DNA from: Streptomyces pseudovenezuelae
Lineage (GTDB): Bacteria > Actinomycetota > Actinomycetes > Streptomycetales > Streptomycetaceae
Assembly (NCBI RefSeq): GCF_001513955.1
Contig: NZ_KQ948148.1
Location: 70,396-134,395, forward strand
Direction: 5' to 3'
Length of the DNA: 64,000 bases
Under the pieces are notes generated by a model that searched no databases, was not told the DNA's origin, and worked only from the letters and a program-made list of their open reading frames with translations. Below are positions 34,070 through 41,500 of the stretch, piece by piece. Every line of letters starts with the position of its first letter. Within the stretch, counting starts at the first letter, position 1. Made by a program: the position numbers and the translations under genes.

Positions 34070-34730
34070 CCGTGCCACCGCCTCCCGACATCGTGGCAAG
34101 GCCCTGCGGCCTCGCCGTCGTGCGTTCGGTGAAAGGAAGCACCAGCGCGCGGAACGTGGTGGCGCCCAAGGTCCTGCGCAGCTGTCCGACATCCAGCCAG
34201 CCCCAGGAGCGGAGCGCGGCGAGAGTCGGGTGATCGGCCCGGTCCACCAGCGTGGCGCCGAGTGCGGCCCGGTGATCGGTCAGCAGCCGCTCCTGCACAC
34301 GGCGTGCCAGTTCCCGGTCCTGTGGATGCGGGCGGATCAATAGGTCGGTGAACGCGAAGACCCTGCCGGACACCGTGAGCTGCCCGACACCGCGCGGCAG
34401 GACTCCGTCGAAGCCGAGCCACCAGGAGCCGTCACGGTCCACCGGGAACCCGAAGGCGCATCCCATCAGGACCTCCGTCTCGGCGATCACCATCGCGCAT
34501 TCCGGCCGGCGCATGTCGGTGAAGAGCCGGTTCAGGAAGTCCTGGCGGTGACAACGGCGGTACGCGTCACCCGGCGCCGTGGGGAGAGAGCCCAGGTACA
34601 GCTCGGCCAGATCCTCACGCATGCCGTCCACCAGCTGACGTTCCACCCGACGCAACCGGGTCGGAGCCACAGCACAGGACTCGGCGTCCTCGGGCTTCCG
34701 GGACTGTCCCGGCCTGGGTCCGGCCGTCAT
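34059..34730 (-). CDS. Hypothetical protein, possible GNAT-like fold
   Basis: 223 residues from ATG 34730, which overlaps the STAS stop (ATGA). I do not recognise the family. Middle strands (CAMVIAETEVLMGCAFGFPVD, GVGQLTVSGRVFAFTDLLIR) and a helix (DRELARRVQERLLTDHRAALGATLVD) are consistent with an acetyltransferase-like fold in which the pantetheine motif is not evident. Position between a STAS and a GAF-ANTAR gene suggests a regulatory or stress role. Confidence 0.7.
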   Translation of the reverse strand: MTAGPRPGQSRKPEDAESCAVAPTRLRRVERQLVDGMREDLAELYLGSLPTAPGDAYRRCHRQDFLNRLFTDMRRPECAMVIAETEVLMGCAFGFPVDRDGSWWLGFDGVLPRGVGQLTVSGRVFAFTDLLIRPHPQDRELARRVQERLLTDHRAALGATLVDRADHPTLAALRSWGWLDVGQLRRTLGATTFRALVLPFTERTTARPQGLATMSGGGGTGGP

Positions 34731-35152
34731 CGCACATCGTCCGGGAGGAGACGCGCGTGGGACACGGACCGGTGCGGCGAGGCCGGAGCGGGCATGCCCG
34801 CGGTGTCGTCGAGGGGAGGTGGCACGGTGTCGGGCGGAAGGCCGAGGAACAGGAACCCGCAGCCGGTGATGCCGACGACAAGGGCGAACATCCGAGGCGG
34901 GTGGTGCAGGCGCAGCGTGGCGCCCGCCGCGGTGGTCCGCTGCGCGGCGTGCAGGAAGACGTTGAGGCCACTGCAGTCACAGAAACCGACGGGACTGAGG
35001 TCGACGTCGATGGCGCGGATGCCGTCCCGCAAGCACAGCTCCAGGGATGCGCGCACCAACGGCGCGGATTCCAGATCGATCTCACCCGCCAGGGTGATCA
35101 GCGCCCGTTTCCTTCGGTCATGGCGGTACACGACGAGCTGTGGGAGGGGCAT
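34727..35152 (-). CDS. STAS-domain anti-sigma factor antagonist
   Basis: 141 residues from ATG 35152, behind GAGGCGTC. STAS fold: RRKRALITLAGEIDLESAPLVRASLELCL, then IDVDLSPVGFCDCSGLNVFL with the serine that is phosphorylated in SpoIIAA/RsbV proteins (DCSG). It probably binds a GHKL anti-sigma kinase and releases a sigma factor in the dephospho state. It is first in a three-gene operon with overlapping genes; no kinase is adjacent. Confidence 0.88.
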   Translation of the reverse strand: MPLPQLVVYRHDRRKRALITLAGEIDLESAPLVRASLELCLRDGIRAIDVDLSPVGFCDCSGLNVFLHAAQRTTAAGATLRLHHPPRMFALVVGITGCGFLFLGLPPDTVPPPLDDTAGMPAPASPHRSVSHARLLPDDVR

Positions 35153-35542
35153 GACGCCTCGGTTCGGAAGAAAGCCGGGAGTACGTTCGGCGGAGCGGGA
35201 ACGGTGCCAGGTCCGGCCGCCTGCGCGACAGGACGGGGACCCGCACAGTTCTCTCCTGGGATGTGCCAGGTGACGGACTGCGCATCCGCTTCCCGCGTCA
35301 TCTGTATCGAGGAACGACAAGCCGCCGGGGTCTGGGACGTCCGTTCAGCAGCATAGTCCCCGGCGCCGTCCGGTGGGGTCCGCCGGCCCGTCTGGTCCCA
35401 ACGCCTGGAACGTGGCCGTGATACGACCCCGTACGCGGGCATGCCCCTCGCGTAGCGCGGTACTGGGCAAGAGGCGCGAAACGCGGTGGCCGACGGCCAC
35501 CGGGCACGTCAGTCCGTGCACCACCCGAGGAGGTGGCTTCAC
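35153..35542. other. Divergent promoter region between STAS and Asp23 genes
   Basis: 390 bases between divergently read genes. It ends with AGGAGGTGG, the ribosome binding site of the Asp23 gene. No repeat or conserved operator is evident. The region around 35458 carries GCGGTAC, a weak match to a stress-type minus-ten element. Confidence 0.4.
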
Positions 35543-36037
35543 ATGACGGAGCCGAACGGTTCGACCGTGCCCCAGCCCGGCCCGGGAGAGCCTCGCACCG
35601 ACCTGGGCACGACGCTGCGATCCTCCCGCCCCCGGCTCCAGGGACCGCCGGAGGCCCGCGGCCGGACGACCATCGCGGACGGGGTGGTGGAGAAGATCGC
35701 CGGCATCGCCGCACGGGAGGTCCCGGGGATCCACGCGCTGGGTGGCGGATTCGCCCGCACCATGGGCGCGATGCGCGACCGGGTCCCGGGCGGCCATCCC
35801 AGCGCGGGGCGTGGCGTGAAGGTCGAGGTGGGTGAGAAGCAGACCGCCATCGATCTCCAGGTCGTCGTCGCCTACGGCGTGAGCATCTCGGACCTCGCCG
35901 CAGAGGTCCGGGAAAACGTGATCACGGCGGTGGAACGCATGACGGGACTGGAGGTCGTCGAGGTGAACATCGCGGTCAACGACGTGCACCTGCCGGAGGA
36001 GGACACGCAGGAGCCCCGCGAGGACCGGGTGTATTAG
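35543..36037 (+). CDS. Asp23/Gls24 family envelope stress protein
   Basis: 164 residues from ATG 35543, with a strong GAGGAGGTGG. After a Pro/Arg-rich N-terminus of about 45 residues the Asp23 domain follows: GRTTIADGVVEKIAGIAAREVPGIHALGGG, VGEKQTAIDLQVVVAYGVSI and MTGLEVVEVNIAVNDVHL. Asp23 proteins anchor at the membrane through partners and respond to envelope and alkaline stress. No AmaP-like membrane anchor gene is adjacent in the window. Confidence 0.92.
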   Translation: MTEPNGSTVPQPGPGEPRTDLGTTLRSSRPRLQGPPEARGRTTIADGVVEKIAGIAAREVPGIHALGGGFARTMGAMRDRVPGGHPSAGRGVKVEVGEKQTAIDLQVVVAYGVSISDLAAEVRENVITAVERMTGLEVVEVNIAVNDVHLPEEDTQEPREDRVY

Positions 36038-36093
36038 GGACGCCCGGTCGGCCCGGCCGATCACGCGACCGGCCCGAGAGCCGGTTCGCCGCG

Positions 36094-36201
36094 TCATGGA
36101 CCCGGATGACCGTGCTGTCGGGCCGGGTCGGCGTCGAACCGGTAGAGGGCCATCCACAGGATCGGAGTCAGCGCCGCGACGTCCGCGGTGATGGAGTCCA
36201 A
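36094..36201 (-). CDS. Possible 35-residue small protein
   Basis: TTG 36201 follows GGCAGGAAAAG. The frame encodes DSITADVAALTPILWMALYRF followed by a charged tail (about 35 residues). It is a hydrophobic, perhaps membrane-active micropeptide. The region 36038-36414 otherwise holds nothing clear. Low confidence, judged only on the ribosome binding site and composition. Confidence 0.25.
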   Translation of the reverse strand: MDSITADVAALTPILWMALYRFDADPARQHGHPGP

Positions 36202-36414
36202 CGACTTTTCCTGCCCGGGGAGTTGACAACCCGCCGCGCGGGCTCGGGCGGTCGCGCACGAGCGGCATCGATGGGCTGGGGCTGAGGGAGAGGACGCCGC
36301 GGAAAGCCGATCCGAGGCCGACGGCGACCGGGAGCCGTCCGCCGCGAGCCGGACGGGCTCACCGGCGGGGACGCCGGGCCGGCGACCACGCCCGCCCTCC
36401 CGTCCGAGGGCGGG

Positions 36415-36771
36415 TCAGCGGCGTGCCAGCTGCCGTTCGCCGGCCGCACCGGGCTGGTAGGGCAGCCCGTAGTGCTTGAAGACCCCTTCCTCCTGGTCGG
36501 CGGGGAGCACGCCGTCGGTGCCGATCGAAGGAGCCTCCTTCACCAGCCTCCTGACGTAGCCCACCTTCAGATAGTCGGGACCGGCGATCGCGTTCCCAAG
36601 GGGGACGAAGACCAGACGGTGCCGGGTGGGCAGTCCGATCCGCACCGTGGCCATGACCGGCTCGTCGGTGGTGGTGTCCACATAGACCGTCTCCAGGACA
36701 CCGATCTTGTGCGATTCAGGATCGAGCACGTCGCGGTTGCGCCATTCCCGGACGTCGGCAGCGTGGATCAT
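36415..36771 (-). CDS. PRC-barrel domain protein
   Basis: 118 residues from ATG 36771. PRC-barrel: VREWRNRDVLDPESHKIGVLETVYVDTTTDEPVMATVRIG (in parts) and RHRLVFVPLGNAIAGPDYLKVGY. The domain occurs in ribosome maturation and stress proteins of actinobacteria. Starts nine bases after the ANTAR gene's stop in the same direction, so it is the third gene of the small membrane/ANTAR/PRC operon. Confidence 0.88.
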   Translation of the reverse strand: MIHAADVREWRNRDVLDPESHKIGVLETVYVDTTTDEPVMATVRIGLPTRHRLVFVPLGNAIAGPDYLKVGYVRRLVKEAPSIGTDGVLPADQEEGVFKHYGLPYQPGAAGERQLARR

Positions 36772-36780
36772 GGCCTCTCC

Positions 36781-37173
36781 CTACCTGGCCGACTCATCGG
36801 CCGATGACGATGCGCACCGTCGGTCCTCCGCGTGCAGCCGCCGCAGCCCACTCCGCAGCGCCAGCTGCATCTGCTCCGGAAGCGGCCTGCCCTCCCAGCC
36901 GGCGACCAGGGCCGCGGCCACCTGAGGCAGTTTGGTGTGACACTGCCGCGAGATGTCGACCAGCAGGTTCCTGGCGGCCCCGCGGCTGCAGGGGGTCAGG
37001 ACCATCATCATGCCGCGTGCCTGGTCGATGACCGCGCGGCCGGCCAGCGCCCGCCGCAGCTGGTCGTTCTCGGCGCGAAGTGCGTCGAGGTCCTGCCCCG
37101 CCGACGCGTTCCCCCATGTGGCTTCGGCTCGCAGTTTCCACCAGTCCTCTTGGAGCAGAGTCGTGCGTTGCAT
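36781..37173 (-). CDS. ANTAR-domain RNA-binding-like protein, copy 2
   Basis: 130 residues from ATG 37173 behind GAGGAAC. After a coiled coil (LDALRAENDQLRRALAGR) the ANTAR-like module reads RAVIDQARGMMMVLTPCSRGAARNLLVDISRQC, KLPQVAAALVAG. It is clearly similar to copy 1 (31594-31938), including the shared PC and LLVDxSxxC blocks, indicating duplication. It lacks a sensor domain. Upstream, 79 bases away, is the matching small membrane protein. Confidence 0.87.
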   Translation of the reverse strand: MQRTTLLQEDWWKLRAEATWGNASAGQDLDALRAENDQLRRALAGRAVIDQARGMMMVLTPCSRGAARNLLVDISRQCHTKLPQVAAALVAGWEGRPLPEQMQLALRSGLRRLHAEDRRCASSSADESAR

Positions 37174-37252
37174 GGCTCGTTCCTCTTCACGATTTCGATC
37201 TCTCCGGTGGAGCGGAGCACTCCCGGATCGCGGCTGCCTGCCGCGGCACGGT

Positions 37253-37549
37253 TCAGTTGTGGAGCTCGTGGTCCCGACGGTTCTCGCGCCGTAGTCGCGC
37301 CCGGTTCTGGCGGGTGTAGCGGCGGTCCCAGCGGTCCTGACGATCCCTGCGCTCCCGATAGTCCCGGTAGTCCCGAGGAGCTCGGTAGCCTTCGCGATCG
37401 GAACCGCCGCCGCGACTTGGGCCTCCGCCACGATGGCGGCTCTGGCGGATCGCGCCGTAGACCAGCACCGCCGCCACCGCCCACCACATGGGCTGAAGAA
37501 AGCCGAAGCCGAACAGAACGGCGATGAGGACGAGGAGCAGAACGAACAC
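37253..37549 (-). CDS. Small membrane protein, copy 2 of a duplicated cassette
   Basis: 98 residues from GTG 37549 behind GGGGAGGCCACC. The hydrophobic N-terminus FVLLLVLIAVLFGFGFLQPM and WWAVAAVLVYGA matches copy 1 at 31334. The C-terminus is long, basic and tyrosine/arginine-rich with a RDYRDYRERRDRQDRWDRR tract. It may anchor or bind nucleic acid near the membrane. Together with the ANTAR and PRC genes it forms an operon. Confidence 0.8.
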   Translation of the reverse strand: MFVLLLVLIAVLFGFGFLQPMWWAVAAVLVYGAIRQSRHRGGGPSRGGGSDREGYRAPRDYRDYRERRDRQDRWDRRYTRQNRARLRRENRRDHELHN

Positions 37550-37919
37550 GGTGGCCTCCCCGGGAGCGGAAAACAGCTTCGATACCGGGGACTGGGGCCT
37601 CGTTGCACAGCGTAGTCCTGTCCGAGGGTTGCGGATACCGTGCGGCGGCAGCGCTTCCCGCCCGGCACGGCCGGCCACTTGGCACCTGTCGGAAATCCTC
37701 TGCGCGGGCTAGCGTGCGCCATGCCGCCCCGGCCCCCGGCAGCGTCGCACCGCACGCGCCCCAGGGGCGCACCCTGGAGCATCGGTGCCGGAACGCGCCC
37801 CGCCTCAAGCCCGGCCGCTCCCGTCACGCCCGTCGTCACACCGGCAAATCCCGATGCCCCCGGGCAGGCACCGATCTCCCGCCCGCCGCGTCGCACGCAT
37901 CCCATACCAGGCGGTACAC
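37550..37919. other. Intergenic region before the small membrane gene
   Basis: 370 bases. On the minus strand its first part shares a leader with copy 1 of the cassette: GACAGGACTACGCTGTGC and AGGCCCCAGTCCCCGG against GGCAGGGATACCCTGTTCGC and AGGCCCCGGCCCCCGG. This suggests a conserved promoter. Nothing else is recognised. Confidence 0.5.
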
Positions 37920-38132
37920 ATGTACGCCCTGATCGTTCCCGCTTCGACCGCTTTCATCCTGCTGGCCGCCGTGATGGCCCTTTCCTGGTGGGAGGACCGC
38001 ATCCTGCCCTCGCCACAGACCGAGCCGGCCGCCTCTCCCGCCGAGCCTCCGCTCACCTCGGTGGTCCCGGTGCAGCTCCCAGAACCCGCCCGTGTGGACG
38101 CCGCGTTGGCAGGGGAGGTCGCCGGGCCTTGA
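37920..38132 (+). CDS. Small single-TM hypothetical protein
   Basis: 70 residues from ATG 37920 with AGGCGG upstream. One N-terminal membrane helix (ALIVPASTAFILLAAVMALSWW) and a Pro/Ala-rich tail. I do not recognise it. It is the last gene before the tRNA fragment. Confidence 0.55.
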   Translation: MYALIVPASTAFILLAAVMALSWWEDRILPSPQTEPAASPAEPPLTSVVPVQLPEPARVDAALAGEVAGP

Positions 38133-38248
38133 CCGGCAGCACGCGTCCGCCGCAGGCGCTCGACGGCGCGGAGGCCTACGCATTCCGTCTACGCAGCCCA
38201 AGAGCCGGACCCCCCCCCGGCCGGACGAGACAGCACGAACAACAAGAA

Positions 38249-38276
38249 ACCCCAGATCAGAAGCCTGACCTGGGGT
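38249..38276 (-). terminator. Terminator of the former tRNA gene
   Basis: ACCCCAG and TCAG pair with CTGA and CTGGGGT around an AAGC loop (one internal mismatch). On the minus strand it follows the CCA end of the tRNA by a few bases and has a T-rich tail (TTTCTTGTTGTT). This confirms that the chromosomal flank on the left is the natural downstream side of the tRNA. Confidence 0.8.
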
Positions 38277-38281
38277 ACTGG

Positions 38282-38326
38282 TGGAGCCGCCTTCGGGATT
38301 CGAACCCGAGACCTACGCATTACGAG
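38282..38326 (-). other. tRNA-Thr(CGT) 3' half; integrase attachment site
   Basis: On the minus strand it reads CTCGTAA (anticodon loop, anticodon CGT), the 3' anticodon stem TGCGT, variable AGGTC, T-arm TCGGGTTCGAATCCCGA, acceptor AGGCGGC, discriminator T and CCA. The 5' half of the gene is missing: right of 38326 no D-arm follows. Tyrosine integrases recombine in or near this anticodon loop, so this is the short repeat left at one end of an integrated element. The intact copy should be at the other end. Confidence 0.85.
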
Positions 38327-38468
38327 GGCCTGCATGATCGTGACGGGTGGTGATCCGTGATCACGCTCGATCCGGTTTTGCCTGGTCAGAGACTTCTCGA
38401 CCCTCGCTGATGTAACGCTCAATCCAACGGGTGCTGACTCGTCCGCTCACGCATCGCTCACGCAGAAC

Positions 38469-38508
38469 CGTGGTCCGGGCAAGCCAGTTAGCGCCTGCCC
38501 GGACCACG
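38469..38508 (-). terminator. Terminator of the Type ISP gene
   Basis: A perfect 13-bp stem, CGTGGTCCGGGCA with its complement and a 14-base loop, lies directly beyond the stop of the leftward gene (38511). A 48-codon reading frame overlaps it but is not considered a gene. Confidence 0.8.
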
Positions 38509-38510
38509 CC

Positions 38511-41500
38511 CTACTCGAGGATGTCCAGCGGCGGCAGTCCGTCCACGATCTTCATCGTCTCCAGGCTGACCGTCACGATCCGCTTGAGGAGGTCGATGAT
38601 GTAGCGCGGGTCGTCGGACCAGTCGTTGGGGTCAGTGGTGATTTCCGATGCCTTGTCGACCTTGACCTGGTAACGATCGATGATCCACTCGATCGCAGAG
38701 CGGGTACCGAGCTGGTAGCGGTACGCCTCCTCTGGAATGTTGGTGAGGGTCACGCGGTGGTTATAGACGATCGTAGATCGGTCCGGCTTCCCCTTCACCT
38801 TGGGGATCTTCATCTTCCCGACCTTATATAGCTCTGCGGGCGAGGTGCCCGAGGCATCACCGGTGACCCTCTCAACGATGCCACCGTATGACTCGGCCTG
38901 CTCGTAGTTGATGTGCAGATCTGCGAGCCTGCGGCCGGCCTCGGCGAAGCCGCGAAAGTCACGCACCTTGGGAATGCGAGGGAGGGACTTCTTCAGGTCC
39001 GCGGTGTAGCGGTCGCGGTACTCCTGGGAATGGAGCAGGCCGTAAACGTAGTAGAAGACGTCGTCTTTAGTGAGTGACGAATCACCAAAGGCATGGCGAT
39101 AGTCGCGGAGCGCGGAATCCGTAACGTTATCGACTTGTTCAAACCCGTCACCCCCGACATCGATGGATGAAAAAAGGTCGTCCCCTGTTGTCACTTGGCG
39201 ATAAATGTGGCGTGGAAAGTGTGGGCCAACACTCTTCGTCCCCACGGCATGAAGATCGGGGACGCTATCGGTAATTAGCACCGAGAAGGGTTCATCTGAG
39301 CCCATTCCAGTGATGTAGAAGCCGACGTTCCGGTGATTAGGAGTGGGGAAAATTTGGGGAATCTGCGAAACGGTTGCATTGACCTGGCGGTCGACGTAAA
39401 CAAACTGCCTCGTAAAGGGGCGATACATTCCAGTGAAGATGCCCTCCTCGCGAAACGTGTACAGGCGCCCCTTAGCGATCGCCCCTTCATCCGCGCGGTT
39501 CCAACTAATACGCTTCGGATCGAACGTCATATACGCCTTGGCGTCTGCAGATTTGGGCGCCACGATTCCCCTGGATTGGCAATGCTCGGAAAATCCACGC
39601 ACCTGAGAGTTGTGGAATTCCATCATTGACTCGACTTTCCCCACAAGCTTCCCACGATCAAAGTCGTATAGCCACGTATCCCTCCCGGTTACGACTCCGT
39701 TGGAGTGAAATCCGAAGACCGGGCTAACGTCGACCGATGCAGGGTCCTTCAGACTGATGGGCTGGAATTCTGAATACGCTTCGTCTCGCTGATTGATCCA
39801 GTCGCCATCACCATTCGGCTCAATAAGCTGCCAATTCAGCGTTTCAAGACTCTGGCTGCCAATGAGGCTGAGCTTTTGCTCGCGGGTGAGTGAATCTTCG
39901 ATGGCTCGATAGTTGAGCTCACCGGCGCTCACCCCGCCCTTTCCCTTTACGAGGATCAGGATGGCAACGGAGGTCTGACTCCCTTCCCCGAAGATCTTCC
40001 CTCCCTCCTTCCGCCAGTCTCCGTCCCTCTGGTTGCCGCGAAGGTTATAGCAGTAGACAGCGCTAAATTCCTCGGTCAGAGACCTACGAAGTCCGTCGTA
40101 GCTATTGCCGTCAATGTAACCTCCATTGGTCACAAAGGAGATTACCCCTTCACCCTTGATTCGATCCGATGCCCACCGGATGGCGCGAATATAAGAGTCG
40201 TAGAGATTTCGCTTCAGCGTCGCCGTTGATAGGGCAGCATAGGAATCCTGGATGCGACGATCCAAGACTTCGTATTTCACATTCTGATTGTCGTCGTTCT
40301 GACTCTCTTGCCCTACCGAATAGGGAGGGTTTCCGATAACAACGCGAATCGGCTGACTCTGCTGCTTCTTGGCACGCTCGCTATTGCCTTCCAGAACCTC
40401 CATTCCATCGAGCTTGGTGGTTCCCTCGGCGAGCTGGAAGGTGTCGGTGAGGACGATTCCCTCGAACGGCTTGTAGTCTTCGCCGACCAGGTCGTGGAAT
40501 GCAGCTTCGATGTTGACCGCGGCGATGTAGTAGGCGAGGAGCACGATCTCGTTGGCGTGCAGCTCACTCGTGTACTTGCGCAACAGGTCTTCCGGCTTGA
40601 TGACGCCGGACTGGAGGAGGCGTACTGGGAAGGTTCCCGTACCGACGAAGGGGTCGATGATCTGGACACCTTCGTCCGACAGGGAGCGGCCGAGGTGTTT
40701 AGCCATGGCCTGTTCGGTCGCGCGGATGATGAAGTCGACGACCTCAATGGGGGTGTATACGATGCCGAGCGCGTCAGCGGTCTTCGGCAGGGCAGTCTTG
40801 AAGAACTTGTCGTACAGCTCGACGATGACGCGCTGGCGGCCCTCGTGGTTGTCGATGCCTTCGGCACGGACCTTCACCGAGTGGTAGAAGCCCTCCAGGG
40901 TCTTGGCCTCAGCGTCCAGGCCCTGGTCGTCGAGGATGTCGAGCATGCGCTGCATGGCCTTGGACACCGGGTTGTGCTCGGCGAAGCCGTAGTCCTTGAA
41001 CAGGGCGTCGAAGACCGGCTTGGTGACGATGTGCTGGGCGAGCATGTCGATGGCATTGGGATCGGTGACGCCGGGGTTTATGGTCGCGCGCAGTTCGCCG
41101 ACGAACTCTTGGAAGGCGGCCTGCTTCTCGGGGATCGCTAGTGCGGCCTTGATGCGGGTGACGTGGCGGTCGGCGATCTGGGCAATGTCCTTGGCCCAGT
41201 CCTCCCAGTAGTGGCGTTCGCCGACCTTGTCGACGATGCGGGCGTAGATAGCGTCCCGCCAGTCGCTGACGGAGAAGAGGGCGTCCTGGATGTGCTGGGC
41301 GCTCTGGGCTTCCTTGTCCTTGGCGGCCTGGGCGCTGTCGGCGGTGCTGGAGCCGTCCTGGTCGCCGATCGTCTCGTCGTTGGGCCCGATGCTGCCGATG
41401 CCGATTTTGTTGTCGGGCTTGTTCTTGTTGAGCTCGATCTGGTTGACCGTCGCGTTGAAGCGGTCGTCGTGGGCACGGAGGGCCTGGAGGACCTGCCAGA

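Noticed and set aside
38361..38507. 48-codon minus-strand frame between the Type ISP stop and the tRNA fragment (possible excisionase or integrase tail)
   Set aside because: It overlaps the terminator hairpin, has no ribosome binding site and no clear family match.
40308..41141. Long plus-strand frames opposite the Type ISP gene
   Set aside because: Antisense shadows of a gene with continuous, motif-rich coding on the minus strand.
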